Shown here piece after piece: positions 43,077 through 50,958 of a DNA stretch of 64,000 nt. Origin of the DNA: Haloarcula hispanica ATCC 33960 (GTDB lineage Archaea > Halobacteriota > Halobacteria > Halobacteriales > Haloarculaceae); assembly GCF_000223905.1 (NCBI RefSeq), contig NC_015948.1:930001-994000 (forward strand), read 5' to 3'. The notes below the pieces were generated by a model. It saw only the letters and a list, made by a program, of their open reading frames with translations. It had not been told where the DNA came from and made no database searches. Every line of letters begins with the position of its first letter. Within the stretch, counting starts at the first letter, position 1. The position numbers and the translations under genes are program-made.

Positions 43077-43298
43077 TTACTCCTCATCCTCTGTAGACGA
43101 GGAGCCGTCAAGACTCTCAGCGGGCGGATTCACTTTGATGAACTCAACGACGAGATACACCACTGAGACGACGGCCAGTATGAGCAAGAAACCCGCTTCT
43201 GAAGAACTCTGCAGACTCACTCCAAGGGTGGCGAGCGTTGCAACGAGTACGGCGGTACACCGACGGATCGTCTGGCGGAGGAGGGCAGTGTCGTCCAT
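43077..43298 (-). CDS. Small membrane protein with one or two helices
   Basis: A 73-residue protein: MDDTALLRQTIRRCTAVLVATLATLGVSLQ, then AGFLLILAVVSVVYLVVEFIKV and an acidic tail PPAESLDGSSSTEDEE. Two hydrophobic helices are predicted. It ends 14 bp from the convergent zinc-finger gene. The start at 43298 is the Met before the first helix; an upstream Met (43325) would add a few basic residues only. Family and role are unknown. Confidence 0.6.
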   Translation of the reverse strand: MDDTALLRQTIRRCTAVLVATLATLGVSLQSSSEAGFLLILAVVSVVYLVVEFIKVNPPAESLDGSSSTEDEE

Positions 43299-43396
43299 AC
43301 GTGGCTTCTTCACTGCCAGCAACAAGAACCTTCGACCCCGATTTCCGTTGCCGGGGACTCGCCTTGCCGGATGCGGAAAACAGTAGTCCGCCTCAT

Positions 43397-43471
43397 ACTG
43401 TTGGCTGTGACTATTTTAAGATATTCGCCACCCCGGGTGGCGAAATTCTTCACAGACTTACAGCCGACAGT
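43397..43471. repeat. Palindromic element, best-preserved copy (copy B)
   Basis: A 75-bp element with ends ACTGTTGGCTGTGA and TACAGCCGACAGT and a central inverted repeat TTCGCCACCC/GGGTGGCGAA with a one-base loop (about 43425-43446). On the minus strand it starts exactly one base after the TGA of the eIF2B-like gene (43473-43475). Matches copies at 41904, 56352 and 24002. Confidence 0.8.
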
Positions 43472-43472
43472 A

Positions 43473-44324
43473 TCAGTACTCGTGGATTCCGTCGTCAGTG
43501 ACGACCGTATCAAGCAGGTGCGTCGGCGTGGCGTCGTAGGCCGGGTTTGCGACCTCGAACCCCTCCGCGGGTTCCCGGAGTACCTCAGATGGTGACCGGA
43601 TCTCGTTTTCGAAGGCGAAGGCCCCGTCGACGTACTTCGCGGCGGCCCCGACGACCGTCACCGGCACGTCGTTGTCCGCCGCCGCCGTCGCAATCGGATA
43701 GGTGCCGATGCGGTTGTACAGCGTGTCGTCGACGATGCAGTCCATGCCGACGAGCACGCGGTCGACCTCTGGCATGAAGTGCCCGGCGGCGCTGTCGACG
43801 ATGAGCGTGATGTCGACGCCGTCCCGGTCAGAGAGGTGGCGGGTCATCTTTCGACCGAGGAAGCGTGGTCGCGACTCCGTCACGTACACCTCGAAGCTGT
43901 GGCCGGCCTCGATGGCGTCGTCGATGGCCGCAAGGACCGTCGAGGAGAAGTCGTGGGTCAACAGCACGTCGTCGTCAGCGATCTCCGACACGGCGCGTGC
44001 AGCGGCGCGGTCTTTCGACGACTCCACCGACTCGACAACGTCGTCGATAGCCTCGGTAGTCAGTTCCTTGGCAGTCGCCACATCGTCGGGGTCCGCATCC
44101 GAGACAGTGGTCACGATTTTGTGCTGAGTGGTATGGAGGGAGGCATGGGAGGGGTTCGCCCGCCGGAGGGCGCTGCTGTTCCGGTCGAGCGAGCGGAGGT
44201 AGTCCTCGACCGTCGGGTACTCCCTGTCAGTCAGGTCCCGGAGCGCCTGGGCGGCTTTGACTGCGACCACGGAGGAACTGTGGGTCTGCATCTCCGAGAT
44301 CTCCTCGACAGTCTCGTCTATCAT
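43473..44324 (-). CDS. eIF2B-alpha/beta/delta-related sugar-phosphate isomerase (R15P isomerase-like)
   Basis: A 283-residue protein of the eIF2B-like isomerase family: VLLTHDFSSTVLAAIDDAIEAGHSFEVYVTESRPRFLGRKM, DITLIVDSAAGHFMPEVDRVLVGMDCIVDDTLYNRIGTYPIATAAADNDVPVTVVGAAAKYV. Archaeal members isomerise ribose-1,5-bisphosphate to ribulose-1,5-bisphosphate for the nucleoside degradation/RuBisCO route; archaeal eIF2B-like regulators cannot be ruled out. The palindromic element at 43397-43471 begins one base after its stop. Confidence 0.78.
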   Translation of the reverse strand: MIDETVEEISEMQTHSSSVVAVKAAQALRDLTDREYPTVEDYLRSLDRNSSALRRANPSHASLHTTQHKIVTTVSDADPDDVATAKELTTEAIDDVVESVESSKDRAAARAVSEIADDDVLLTHDFSSTVLAAIDDAIEAGHSFEVYVTESRPRFLGRKMTRHLSDRDGVDITLIVDSAAGHFMPEVDRVLVGMDCIVDDTLYNRIGTYPIATAAADNDVPVTVVGAAAKYVDGAFAFENEIRSPSEVLREPAEGFEVANPAYDATPTHLLDTVVTDDGIHEY

Positions 44325-44414
44325 ACCGGTGGCTGTGAGTTGAACCGATATGTGTCTTCCCCTCGCCGTCGAACAGCATTTAACGCCGTCTCACATTAGG
44401 GGTGATAGACGGTC

Positions 44415-44846
44415 ATGGGACGGTTCAGCACTGACACAGCCGGAATGACAGAGGGCATCGGCGTCGCCGTACTCATCGGACTGACACTACTCGTGACGGC
44501 TATCGTCGGGCTGAACGTCCTCGTCATCGAGGACGACGACAGCGGTGGCCCGCAGGCGAATTTCAGCTACGACTACGTCGAGGACAACGAACTGCTCATC
44601 GTCACACACGCTCGCGGCGACGAGTTCGAGGCGGGGAACGTCGAATTCGAAGGGCCGAGCAGAACGGTCACCTGGGCGCAGGTGGCGAACCGGGAGCCCG
44701 ACGCGATGATTGGCCGGGGCGATATCGCACAGTTAAGCAGCGGGAACGCCTACGAGCGGCGGGTGGGTGCCCGGGACACGATTACGATATACCACAACGC
44801 GAGCGGGAACCGGACCCAGCTAGACCAGTGGGACGGCGCGAACTGA
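44415..44846 (+). CDS. Archaeal type IV pilin-like protein
   Basis: A 143-residue protein with a short positively charged leader and one N-terminal hydrophobic helix (GMTEGIGVAVLIGLTLLVTAIVGLNVLVI), a type III signal that would be cut by the prepilin peptidase PibD. The rest (QANFSYDYVEDNELLIVTHARGDEFEAGNVEFEG...) is an acidic beta-rich head seen in haloarchaeal pilin families. A catttaac box (44377-44384) gives a short leader. It may assemble into a pilus or stay as a surface protein. No assembly gene is nearby. Confidence 0.72.
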   Translation: MGRFSTDTAGMTEGIGVAVLIGLTLLVTAIVGLNVLVIEDDDSGGPQANFSYDYVEDNELLIVTHARGDEFEAGNVEFEGPSRTVTWAQVANREPDAMIGRGDIAQLSSGNAYERRVGARDTITIYHNASGNRTQLDQWDGAN

Positions 44847-44868
44847 CGGCGGTACTGCTGTAGACCAG

Positions 44869-45963
44869 TCAGTCCGCCGAAGCGACGGTCTCACGGTCGC
44901 TCTGTGCCGGCCGACCGAACCAGTCGTCGAAGGAGAGCGGCCCGGCGCCCATTGTGAACACCGCCGAGGCCATTCCGAACAGCGTGATGTGCGCGAGTAC
45001 CGGGTCGTCCGGCAGGCCGAACAGCGTCGTGGTGAACAGGACAAAGGAGACGGCCGCGGCCCCGCGAGTCATGAACCCGAAGATCAAGACCAGACCGACC
45101 AGCATCTCGGTCAGGCCGGCCCCGAGCACCCACATCCCGGGGTCGACGGGGACGACGGCGGTGAGGTCGTACTTTTCGACGACCAAGAGCGCCTGGCCGG
45201 GGTCGGCGAGTTTCTGGAACAGTCCGAGGTAGATGAACGTCACACCCATGCCGACCCGGACGATGACCGGGACGTACTCGCGGTACGGTGCCGTCGCCGA
45301 GTCGAGAAAGCCCTTGAGATAGTGGACCGGGTCGACACGGCCGTAGTAGGTCCCGTCGGTGCTGGCGACCTGCTGGAGCATGTGGTCGGCGCTCGGGCGA
45401 CCACCGCCCAGAATCAACAGTGCCAGAAAGGCCGGGACGTACTCCATAGCGAGAACGACGCCCGGGTCGACGGTCAGTGCCCACCCGTAAGTCAATAGCC
45501 CGATAGTCGTGACGATACGGGTCGCGAGCCCGAACAGGAGTGTGAACCCCAGCCCGATAAACAGGATGCGGACGACCGGGCTTGTTGCGGGGTCAAACGT
45601 CACCGTCGGGGCGAACAGGTATCCCTGGAAGCCAGCGCCGACGAGCGGCAGCCCCACGCTGAGTCGGAGCATCCACGGGACGAGGTCCGCGTACCCGGCG
45701 AGTACGTTCCGGAGGATAACGATGTCCGCAATCGTGGGTCGGACCCAGAGATATGCCGCGAGGCCGACAGTCACGGCCAACCCCGAGACGCCGAAAACGG
45801 CCGCGTTCACCGGGTTCGACAGCACAGATATCGCAAACGCCACCGCATTGAGGGCCTCTCCCGGCCCCTCGGTCACGTAGTCGACGTGTGCCGCCGCCGG
45901 TCGCGGAAAGAGAGTGAGAACGAGCGCGGCAGTTCCGACGACACTCGGAATACGCGTCTTCAT
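44869..45963 (-). CDS. DoxX-like integral membrane protein with signal-like N terminus
   Basis: A 364-residue membrane protein. After an N-terminal signal-like helix (VVGTAALVLTLFPRPAAAH) it has about nine helices. The C-terminal 140 residues (YVPVIVRVGMGVTFIYLGLFQKLADPGQALLVVEKYDL...GMWVLGAGLTEMLVGLVLIFGFMTRGAAAVSF) match the DoxX fold of redox-related membrane proteins. The first half (NAVAFAISVLSNPVNAAVFGVSGLAVTVGLAAYLWV) is a further membrane region not found in simple DoxX. The start at 45963 is the Met before the basic n-region. Function unclear. Confidence 0.7.
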   Translation of the reverse strand: MKTRIPSVVGTAALVLTLFPRPAAAHVDYVTEGPGEALNAVAFAISVLSNPVNAAVFGVSGLAVTVGLAAYLWVRPTIADIVILRNVLAGYADLVPWMLRLSVGLPLVGAGFQGYLFAPTVTFDPATSPVVRILFIGLGFTLLFGLATRIVTTIGLLTYGWALTVDPGVVLAMEYVPAFLALLILGGGRPSADHMLQQVASTDGTYYGRVDPVHYLKGFLDSATAPYREYVPVIVRVGMGVTFIYLGLFQKLADPGQALLVVEKYDLTAVVPVDPGMWVLGAGLTEMLVGLVLIFGFMTRGAAAVSFVLFTTTLFGLPDDPVLAHITLFGMASAVFTMGAGPLSFDDWFGRPAQSDRETVASAD

Positions 45964-46086
45964 ACCTGACAATTCGTGGGCTAGCTACCTAATCCTTCGT
46001 CCGGTCCCTGCCGCTCCGACAACTCACTGGTGGCCCATCTCTGTAGGCGGTGGAATTATATCTACGCCTCCACTACTTATACGGCA

Positions 46087-46566
46087 GTGAGCGTCAACAT
46101 CGAGACACAGATCGTCGAACGCGGGGACGACGAACACGTCGACGCGGCGTGGCGGCTCAAGGAAAACATCCGCGAATCCGACGGGGTCCTGCGACAGCGG
46201 CGGGGGTTCTTTCGCGACGCCTACCGACGGTCGACCACCTATCTCTACATCGACCGGTCCAAGGACCGCCTCATCGGCTTCGCCGCGGTTCGACGCGACG
46301 GCTACATTCTCTTTCTCGCAGTCGACGAGGAGTACAGGGGCCACGGCTTCGGCAAGCGACTCGTCGCCCGCGTCGCCGAGGACTACGGCAGCGTGACCTG
46401 CCACGCCCGGGCGACGAATCGGGAGGCTATCGGCTTCTACAAACACATCGGCTTCGAGATCCGGCGGCGCATCGACAACTACTACGAGGACGGCGGCGAC
46501 GCCTACTACCTCAAGCTCGGCGAGGACTCGATTACGGACAAACTGTCGAAGTTCCTGCGTAGCTAA
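46087..46566 (+). CDS. GNAT-family N-acetyltransferase
   Basis: A 159-residue GNAT protein with acetyl-CoA-binding motif A ILFLAVDEEYRGHGFGKRLVARVAED and the motif B region ARATNREAIGFYKHIGFEIRRRI; RimI-like N-terminal acetyltransferases look similar. The GTG at 46087 is chosen over the longer reading from 46030 because the ttata box (46056-46060) places the transcript start at about 46085. It precedes the DNA primase gene by 39 bp and has its own promoter, so the two are not obviously linked. Confidence 0.83.
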   Translation: MSVNIETQIVERGDDEHVDAAWRLKENIRESDGVLRQRRGFFRDAYRRSTTYLYIDRSKDRLIGFAAVRRDGYILFLAVDEEYRGHGFGKRLVARVAEDYGSVTCHARATNREAIGFYKHIGFEIRRRIDNYYEDGGDAYYLKLGEDSITDKLSKFLRS

Positions 46567-46605
46567 GCGAACGCTTTTCAAGGGACCTCCCCAACGAGGT
46601 AGCCG

Positions 46606-47784
46606 ATGGAAGAGCGGACCCGCGCGTACCTCCGTGGCCGGTTCGGCGATCACTACCGACAGGCGTCCGTAACGCCGCCGCCGGCCGCGAACGAACGTGA
46701 ATGGGGGTTCATTCCCTGGACCGACGGCCCCGGCGAGACGATGGTCCGCCATCGCTCGCTGCTGGACCTCGGCGAGATCGAGGACTTCCTCGGTCGCCGG
46801 AAGCCCCGCCACGTCTACTTCTCCGCGGGCCGCTACGACGAACCGAGCGCCTCGACGATGTCGGACAAGGGCTGGCGCTCCTCGGACCTCGTGTTCGACC
46901 TCGACGCCGACCACCTGCCCTCCGTGGTGCTTGGCGAGGACAGCTACGCCGAGATGCTCGCTAAGTGCAAGGACGCACTACTCAGGCTGCTCGACTTTCT
47001 GGAGGACGATTTCGGGTTTGAAGACCTGACGGTCGTGTTCTCCGGCGGTCGTGGCTACCACGTCCACGTCCGCGACGAGCGCATCCGTCACCTCGAACGG
47101 GACGCGCGCCGGGAGATCGTCGACTACGTCCGCGGTATCGGCCTGGAGTTCGACGAACTGGTCGACGAGGAGTCCGTCGCCGGCACGGCCGGCCGGTCCA
47201 GTCCGGCACAGAAGCGGACGCTCTCGACGGAGGGCGGCTGGAGCGCCCGCGCGCACCGGCATATGCTTGCCGTCGTCGACGACCTGCTCGAGATGGACGA
47301 GGCGGACGCCCTCGAACAACTGCAGGAGTACGACGGCATCGGCGAGGGGAAGGCGACCGCGGCGCTGAACGCGGCCCGGTCGAACTACGAACAGCTGGAA
47401 GCCGGCAACATCGACGTCCACCCCGCGTTCTACCAGCTGGCGAAGATTCTCCTGCACGAAGTTGTCGCGGCGGACAACGCGCCGATAGACGAACCGGTGA
47501 CGACGGACACGAACCGGCTCATTCGCCTGCCCGGCTCGCTGCACGGCGGCAGCGGGCTGGAAGTCCAGCGCATCGACCGCGGGGATATCGACGCGTTCGA
47601 CCCGCTGGTCGACACTGTCCCGGAGACGTTCCGGGGCCACGACATCACCGTCGAGGTGACCGACGGCGGCCTCGTCGAACTGGATGGCGATAGCTTTACA
47701 CTGGAGGCGGGTAATCAGACTGTACCAGAGCACGTGGGCGTGTTTCTCATGGCCCGTGGCCGCGCCGAGAAGGGGAAAGAATGA
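46606..47784 (+). CDS. priS: DNA primase small (catalytic) subunit
   Basis: A 392-residue archaeal/eukaryotic primase catalytic subunit that makes RNA/DNA primers for replication. The metal-binding Asp residues are in VFDLDADH (about 97-103), the motif FSGGRGYHVHVRDE is next to the active site, and RLPGSLHGGSGLEV is the C-terminal signature; a Cys-poor zinc region is typical of halophile proteins. It is coupled by a 4-bp ATGA overlap (47781-47784) to a GINS gene, the common priS-gins arrangement in archaea. A cttttcaag box (about 46573-46581) gives a leaderless start. Confidence 0.93.
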   Translation: MEERTRAYLRGRFGDHYRQASVTPPPAANEREWGFIPWTDGPGETMVRHRSLLDLGEIEDFLGRRKPRHVYFSAGRYDEPSASTMSDKGWRSSDLVFDLDADHLPSVVLGEDSYAEMLAKCKDALLRLLDFLEDDFGFEDLTVVFSGGRGYHVHVRDERIRHLERDARREIVDYVRGIGLEFDELVDEESVAGTAGRSSPAQKRTLSTEGGWSARAHRHMLAVVDDLLEMDEADALEQLQEYDGIGEGKATAALNAARSNYEQLEAGNIDVHPAFYQLAKILLHEVVAADNAPIDEPVTTDTNRLIRLPGSLHGGSGLEVQRIDRGDIDAFDPLVDTVPETFRGHDITVEVTDGGLVELDGDSFTLEAGNQTVPEHVGVFLMARGRAEKGKE

Positions 47785-48746
47785 ACGTAGACGAACTCCA
47801 GTCCGTCCAATCGCGGGAACGCCAGACCGACCAGCTCCAGCAGCTGCGCGAGACGTTCTACGAGGACGCCGGCCAGTTCATTCAACAGCTCCGGTCGGAG
47901 CGCGACCGCGCGGCCGAGCGCGCCGAGGACCCGTTCGACTCGCCCGAGGTCAACCGCCTGACTGACGATATTAAGACTGCCGAACAGACCGTCGAAGCCG
48001 TCTACGAACGGCGCGTCGGCAAGATCGTGAAGATGGCGTCGCTGGCCGCGGCGGACATGCCGACCGAGGACGACGGCCTCACACGCGAGGAGCGGGACCT
48101 GTTCGAGACGATGGTCGAGGCTATCGAGTCCAACCGGGGCCACGTCCTTGACGTCATCGCGGGAGAGGCCCCGACCGGCGCGGTCGGCGACGAGCCGAAA
48201 TCCGACGAGCGACAGGCCCCCGACCCGGAGCCACGCCAAACGGCGAACGAACCGGCAGCCGACACGGCCGACACGGCCGACCCGCCCGAGCCGCCATCGA
48301 CGCCAGACACGGGTGTCGACGCGGCTGACATGATGGGCAGCGGCGGGGACCAGTCGGAGCCCGCGGAGGAACCCGACACACCGACGCCGCCGCCCGACCT
48401 GGATACGGGCAGCAATCCCACTGCCGACAGTCAGCCCGACCAAGCAGACGTGCCGGCCGCCGGTGACGACGTGCCGGTTCCTCCGGCCGAGCCCGGCGTT
48501 GAGTCCGACCCCGGCCCGGCGGCGGACCCGGCGCACGCCGACAGCGGACCGCAGTCACCAGCCGGTTCAGACACCGCTGGGACCGCCGACGTGGACCGAC
48601 GGACGGTCCGCATCACGGACGACGTGGGCGAGATATTCGGCGTCGACCAGCGTGAGTACGACCTCTCGACGGACGACGTGGTGACGCTGCCGGCCGACAA
48701 CGCCGACCCGCTGGTCGAACAGGACGCCGCCGAACCGTTAGAATAA
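47781..48746 (+). CDS. GINS-complex subunit (Gins51-type) with long acidic linker
   Basis: A 321-residue replication factor. The N-terminal 120 residues (LQQLRETFYEDAGQFIQQLRSERDRAAER...TVEAVYERRVGKIVKMASLAAADMPTEDDGLTREERDLFETMVEAIE) are the helical A domain that binds MCM and primase. Residues about 135-265 are a Pro/Asp/Glu/Ala-rich low-complexity linker. The last 55 residues (RRTVRITDDVGEIFGVDQREYDLSTDDVVTLPADNADPLVE) are the small B domain. The gene shares an mRNA with priS. Archaeal Gins51 is normally shorter; the linker is the main difference. Confidence 0.82.
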   Translation: MNVDELQSVQSRERQTDQLQQLRETFYEDAGQFIQQLRSERDRAAERAEDPFDSPEVNRLTDDIKTAEQTVEAVYERRVGKIVKMASLAAADMPTEDDGLTREERDLFETMVEAIESNRGHVLDVIAGEAPTGAVGDEPKSDERQAPDPEPRQTANEPAADTADTADPPEPPSTPDTGVDAADMMGSGGDQSEPAEEPDTPTPPPDLDTGSNPTADSQPDQADVPAAGDDVPVPPAEPGVESDPGPAADPAHADSGPQSPAGSDTAGTADVDRRTVRITDDVGEIFGVDQREYDLSTDDVVTLPADNADPLVEQDAAEPLE

Positions 48747-48849
48747 GCCGACGCGATGGGCTGGAACAGGCCGCTGTGCGAAGTACCGCCCGACACTCTG
48801 TTCTGTGACAGCGATGGACTATTTGTGGACAGTCGTGCAGTTGATACGT

Positions 48850-49281
48850 ATGAACACGCACGTCCGCATCGTCGTCGCGCTGCTCCTCGGCGTCCTTGCG
48901 TTTGCCGTCACGACCGTCTCGGTGACCGCCGGCTTCGAACCGCAGATAGAGTTCTCACTGCTCATCGGCCTCCCGGTAGGCGTGTCGGCCGGTCTGACCG
49001 GACTGTTCGCCGGCTACGTCCTGCTGTGGCACCGCGACCGAGCGGCGGCGGGCGAACTCTCCGACCGCGCGGCCCGCCTCCGACTGGCCGCGTTGGCGAC
49101 CATCGCGGACTTCGTCGTGGTCACTGCGGCCGGCGTTGCGCTCTACGTGTTCGGCAATAGGGGCCTCGGTATCAGCCTGCTCGTCGCGGGGCTCCCGGTG
49201 ACACTGCCCCTCGCTGCCGCCGTCAGCTACGTCCTGGCCGGTGGCAGCCGTAACGAACAGGGCGGGCTCCGGACGCGGTAA
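48850..49281 (+). CDS. Small four-helix membrane protein
   Basis: A 143-residue protein with four hydrophobic helices (IVVALLLGVLAFAVTTVSVTAG, FSLLIGLPVGVSAGLTGLFAGYVLLW, ALATIADFVVVTAAGVALYVFG, ISLLVAGLPVTLPLAAAVSYVLAGG). The ATG 48850 fits a TATA-like ctattt at about 48818-48823; the earlier frame start 48805 would lie upstream of it. It follows the GINS gene but with 103 bp and its own promoter. No family is recognised. Confidence 0.65.
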   Translation: MNTHVRIVVALLLGVLAFAVTTVSVTAGFEPQIEFSLLIGLPVGVSAGLTGLFAGYVLLWHRDRAAAGELSDRAARLRLAALATIADFVVVTAAGVALYVFGNRGLGISLLVAGLPVTLPLAAAVSYVLAGGSRNEQGGLRTR

Positions 49282-49318
49282 CCACGGTCGGAGCAGCAGA
49301 TTCGGCCGCCGACGCTCG

Positions 49319-50404
49319 TTACGGCTCCGGGCGCGAGCCGAGCGTGAGTTCGACTGTTTCCTGTGTCCCGTCGCGCTCGACCAGCACGTCGACGGTCTCG
49401 TCGGGACTGGTCTCCAGCGCCAAGAAGCTCCCCAGCGCCTGCCGCGTCGGCGTCGGCGTGTCGTTCATCTGTCTGACCACGTCACCGCCAGTGGGAATCT
49501 CCGTCCCCGAAATCGTCGTCTCCCCGTCGCTTCCCTGTAGGACGCCCGCCGCTGGCCCACCACTGACGACACGGGTGATGTACACCCCGGACCCGGGGTC
49601 TAAGTTGTTCGCCTCGGCGATCCGCGGCGACACGCTCTGGAGGCCAACACCCATGTACGGATGGTCGTAGTCGCCGGTCTGGATGAGCGACGGCACGACA
49701 CGCTGGGCGAGCGGGGCCGAGATGGCAAAGGCGACGTTGTCGCCGCCGCCGGAGTTGATGACACCGACCACGTCGCCCTCAAGCGTGACCAGCGGCCCGC
49801 CGCTGTTCCCCGGGTTGACCGGTGCGTCGGTCTGGACCGCGTCCGCGATGGAGAAGTTGTTCGCGCTCTGGAGCGTGCGGTCGACGCCGCTGACGATGCC
49901 CGCGGACACCGAGCCGGAGAGGCCAAACGGGTTCCCGATAGCGACGACTTCGGTCCCGACCGTCGGCTCGGTCTCCACAAACGAGAGAGGTGTCACGTCC
50001 GGTGTCGCGCCGATGCGGAGGACCGCCAGGTCGCTGTACACGTCCGCGCCGACGACGGAAGCGGAACGCCAGCCGGTGTCGGCAAAGCGGACGTAGTACT
50101 CGTCCCCGCCCGCGACGACGTGTTCGTTTGTGACGATGTGTTCGTCGTCGATGAGGAAGCCGCTCCCCTGCCCACCACGCGAGTCTTCGGCGTACACCCT
50201 GATCGAGACGACGGCATCAGCGACCTCTTGATAGACGTCGGTGTAGACGCTGTCGGACTGCACGACCGCGTCGGCCGACCCCGACTGGTCGGGGGCGGTA
50301 CCGTCCGAATTGCTGCTGGTTCCGGGGCTCTGACAGCCAGCCGTGGCCGCGACGGCCGTCCCGAGGGCCCCTAACATCGCCCGGCGCGTGAAAGACTGTT
50401 TCAT
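49319..50404 (-). CDS. htrA: HtrA/DegP-type serine protease, Tat-exported lipoprotein
   Basis: A 361-residue protease. N terminus: RR (residues 7-8) followed by a hydrophobic segment and TAGC lipobox (Cys 24), giving a Tat-exported lipid-anchored protein. The chymotrypsin-like domain has the triad His 95 (TNEHVV), Asp 125 (SDLAVL) and Ser 201 (NPGNSGGPL). A single PDZ domain (about 250-361: YMGVGLQSVSPRIAEANNLDPGSGVYITRV) follows. It probably degrades or refolds damaged proteins outside the membrane. It is a complete, ordinary-length archaeal HtrA and stands alone. Confidence 0.9.
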   Translation of the reverse strand: MKQSFTRRAMLGALGTAVAATAGCQSPGTSSNSDGTAPDQSGSADAVVQSDSVYTDVYQEVADAVVSIRVYAEDSRGGQGSGFLIDDEHIVTNEHVVAGGDEYYVRFADTGWRSASVVGADVYSDLAVLRIGATPDVTPLSFVETEPTVGTEVVAIGNPFGLSGSVSAGIVSGVDRTLQSANNFSIADAVQTDAPVNPGNSGGPLVTLEGDVVGVINSGGGDNVAFAISAPLAQRVVPSLIQTGDYDHPYMGVGLQSVSPRIAEANNLDPGSGVYITRVVSGGPAAGVLQGSDGETTISGTEIPTGGDVVRQMNDTPTPTRQALGSFLALETSPDETVDVLVERDGTQETVELTLGSRPEP

Positions 50405-50549
50405 ACTGGGGCGTAGGCCTGGGCTGCGAAAAAGGCACGGTCAGGTCTCTCTACCGCACCCGGGTGCTCGATTGCGGTGTGTCGTGACTTTCAGTTCGGC
50501 CCCGAAGACGGGCACAAACTACAATCGTCCCGATAGCATACGGGGGGGC

Positions 50550-50813
50550 ATGGCAGAGGATTCATCGGGAACGAAAACGCCGACGCCGGGGTTCGTGTTG
50601 CCCGGTCTGCGATGTGGTGTCGAGATGGCACTCGTCGGGACAATCGTACTGCTCATCGGCCTCCCGACCGAGGAGCCGATACGGCTGGGAATCGTCTTCC
50701 TGTCGGCCCTACTGGCGATGACTGTGGTACTGTTCTGGGCGGTCGGCCGACATATGCGACGCTGGATCCGCTACGCACAGGGAAAGCCGACCCGGACGAC
50801 GCCGTTCGACTGA
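50550..50813 (+). CDS. Small two-helix membrane protein
   Basis: An 87-residue protein: MAEDSSGTKTPTPGFVLPGLRCGVEMALVGTIVLLIGLPTEEPIRLGIVFLSALLAMTVVLFWAVGRHMRRWIRYAQ (shown here in part), with two helices and a basic, cytosolic C terminus. The ATG at 50550 follows an A/T-poor upstream region; the longer reading starting at 50343 is a shadow of the protease gene and overlapped region. It lies between the protease and P-ATPase promoters. Function unknown. Confidence 0.6.
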   Translation: MAEDSSGTKTPTPGFVLPGLRCGVEMALVGTIVLLIGLPTEEPIRLGIVFLSALLAMTVVLFWAVGRHMRRWIRYAQGKPTRTTPFD

Positions 50814-50862
50814 GGGAAGTGTCTGAGCCAGGCCGGCCAACAGTGCGGTCGATGCCGGCCGG

Positions 50863-50934
50863 ATTAATAACAAAACCGAATTTATTTATTAATCAATCCC
50901 ACTTAGAGCGTAGGTTTTAGCAGTTGAATTAATA
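50863..50934. promoter_or_regulatory. Promoter/operator region of the metal P-ATPase with repeated ATTAATA
   Basis: ATTAATA at 50863-50869, its inverse TATTAAT at 50887-50893 and a direct repeat ATTAATA at 50928-50934 lie upstream of the ATPase start (50959). Both forward copies read attaata followed by aCaa or aGaa. The first two form a 31-bp inverted repeat around an AT-rich core that also contains TATA-like ttattta. A metal-responsive repressor could bind here. Spacing to the ATG suggests a transcript start around 50920-50955. Confidence 0.45.
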
Positions 50935-50958
50935 AGAACGGGTAGCCTAGCACCGGTA

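Noticed and set aside
44327-44345. Possible fifth copy of the palindromic element (accggtggctgtgagttg)
   Set aside because: Only about nine bases match one end, with no second arm or core.
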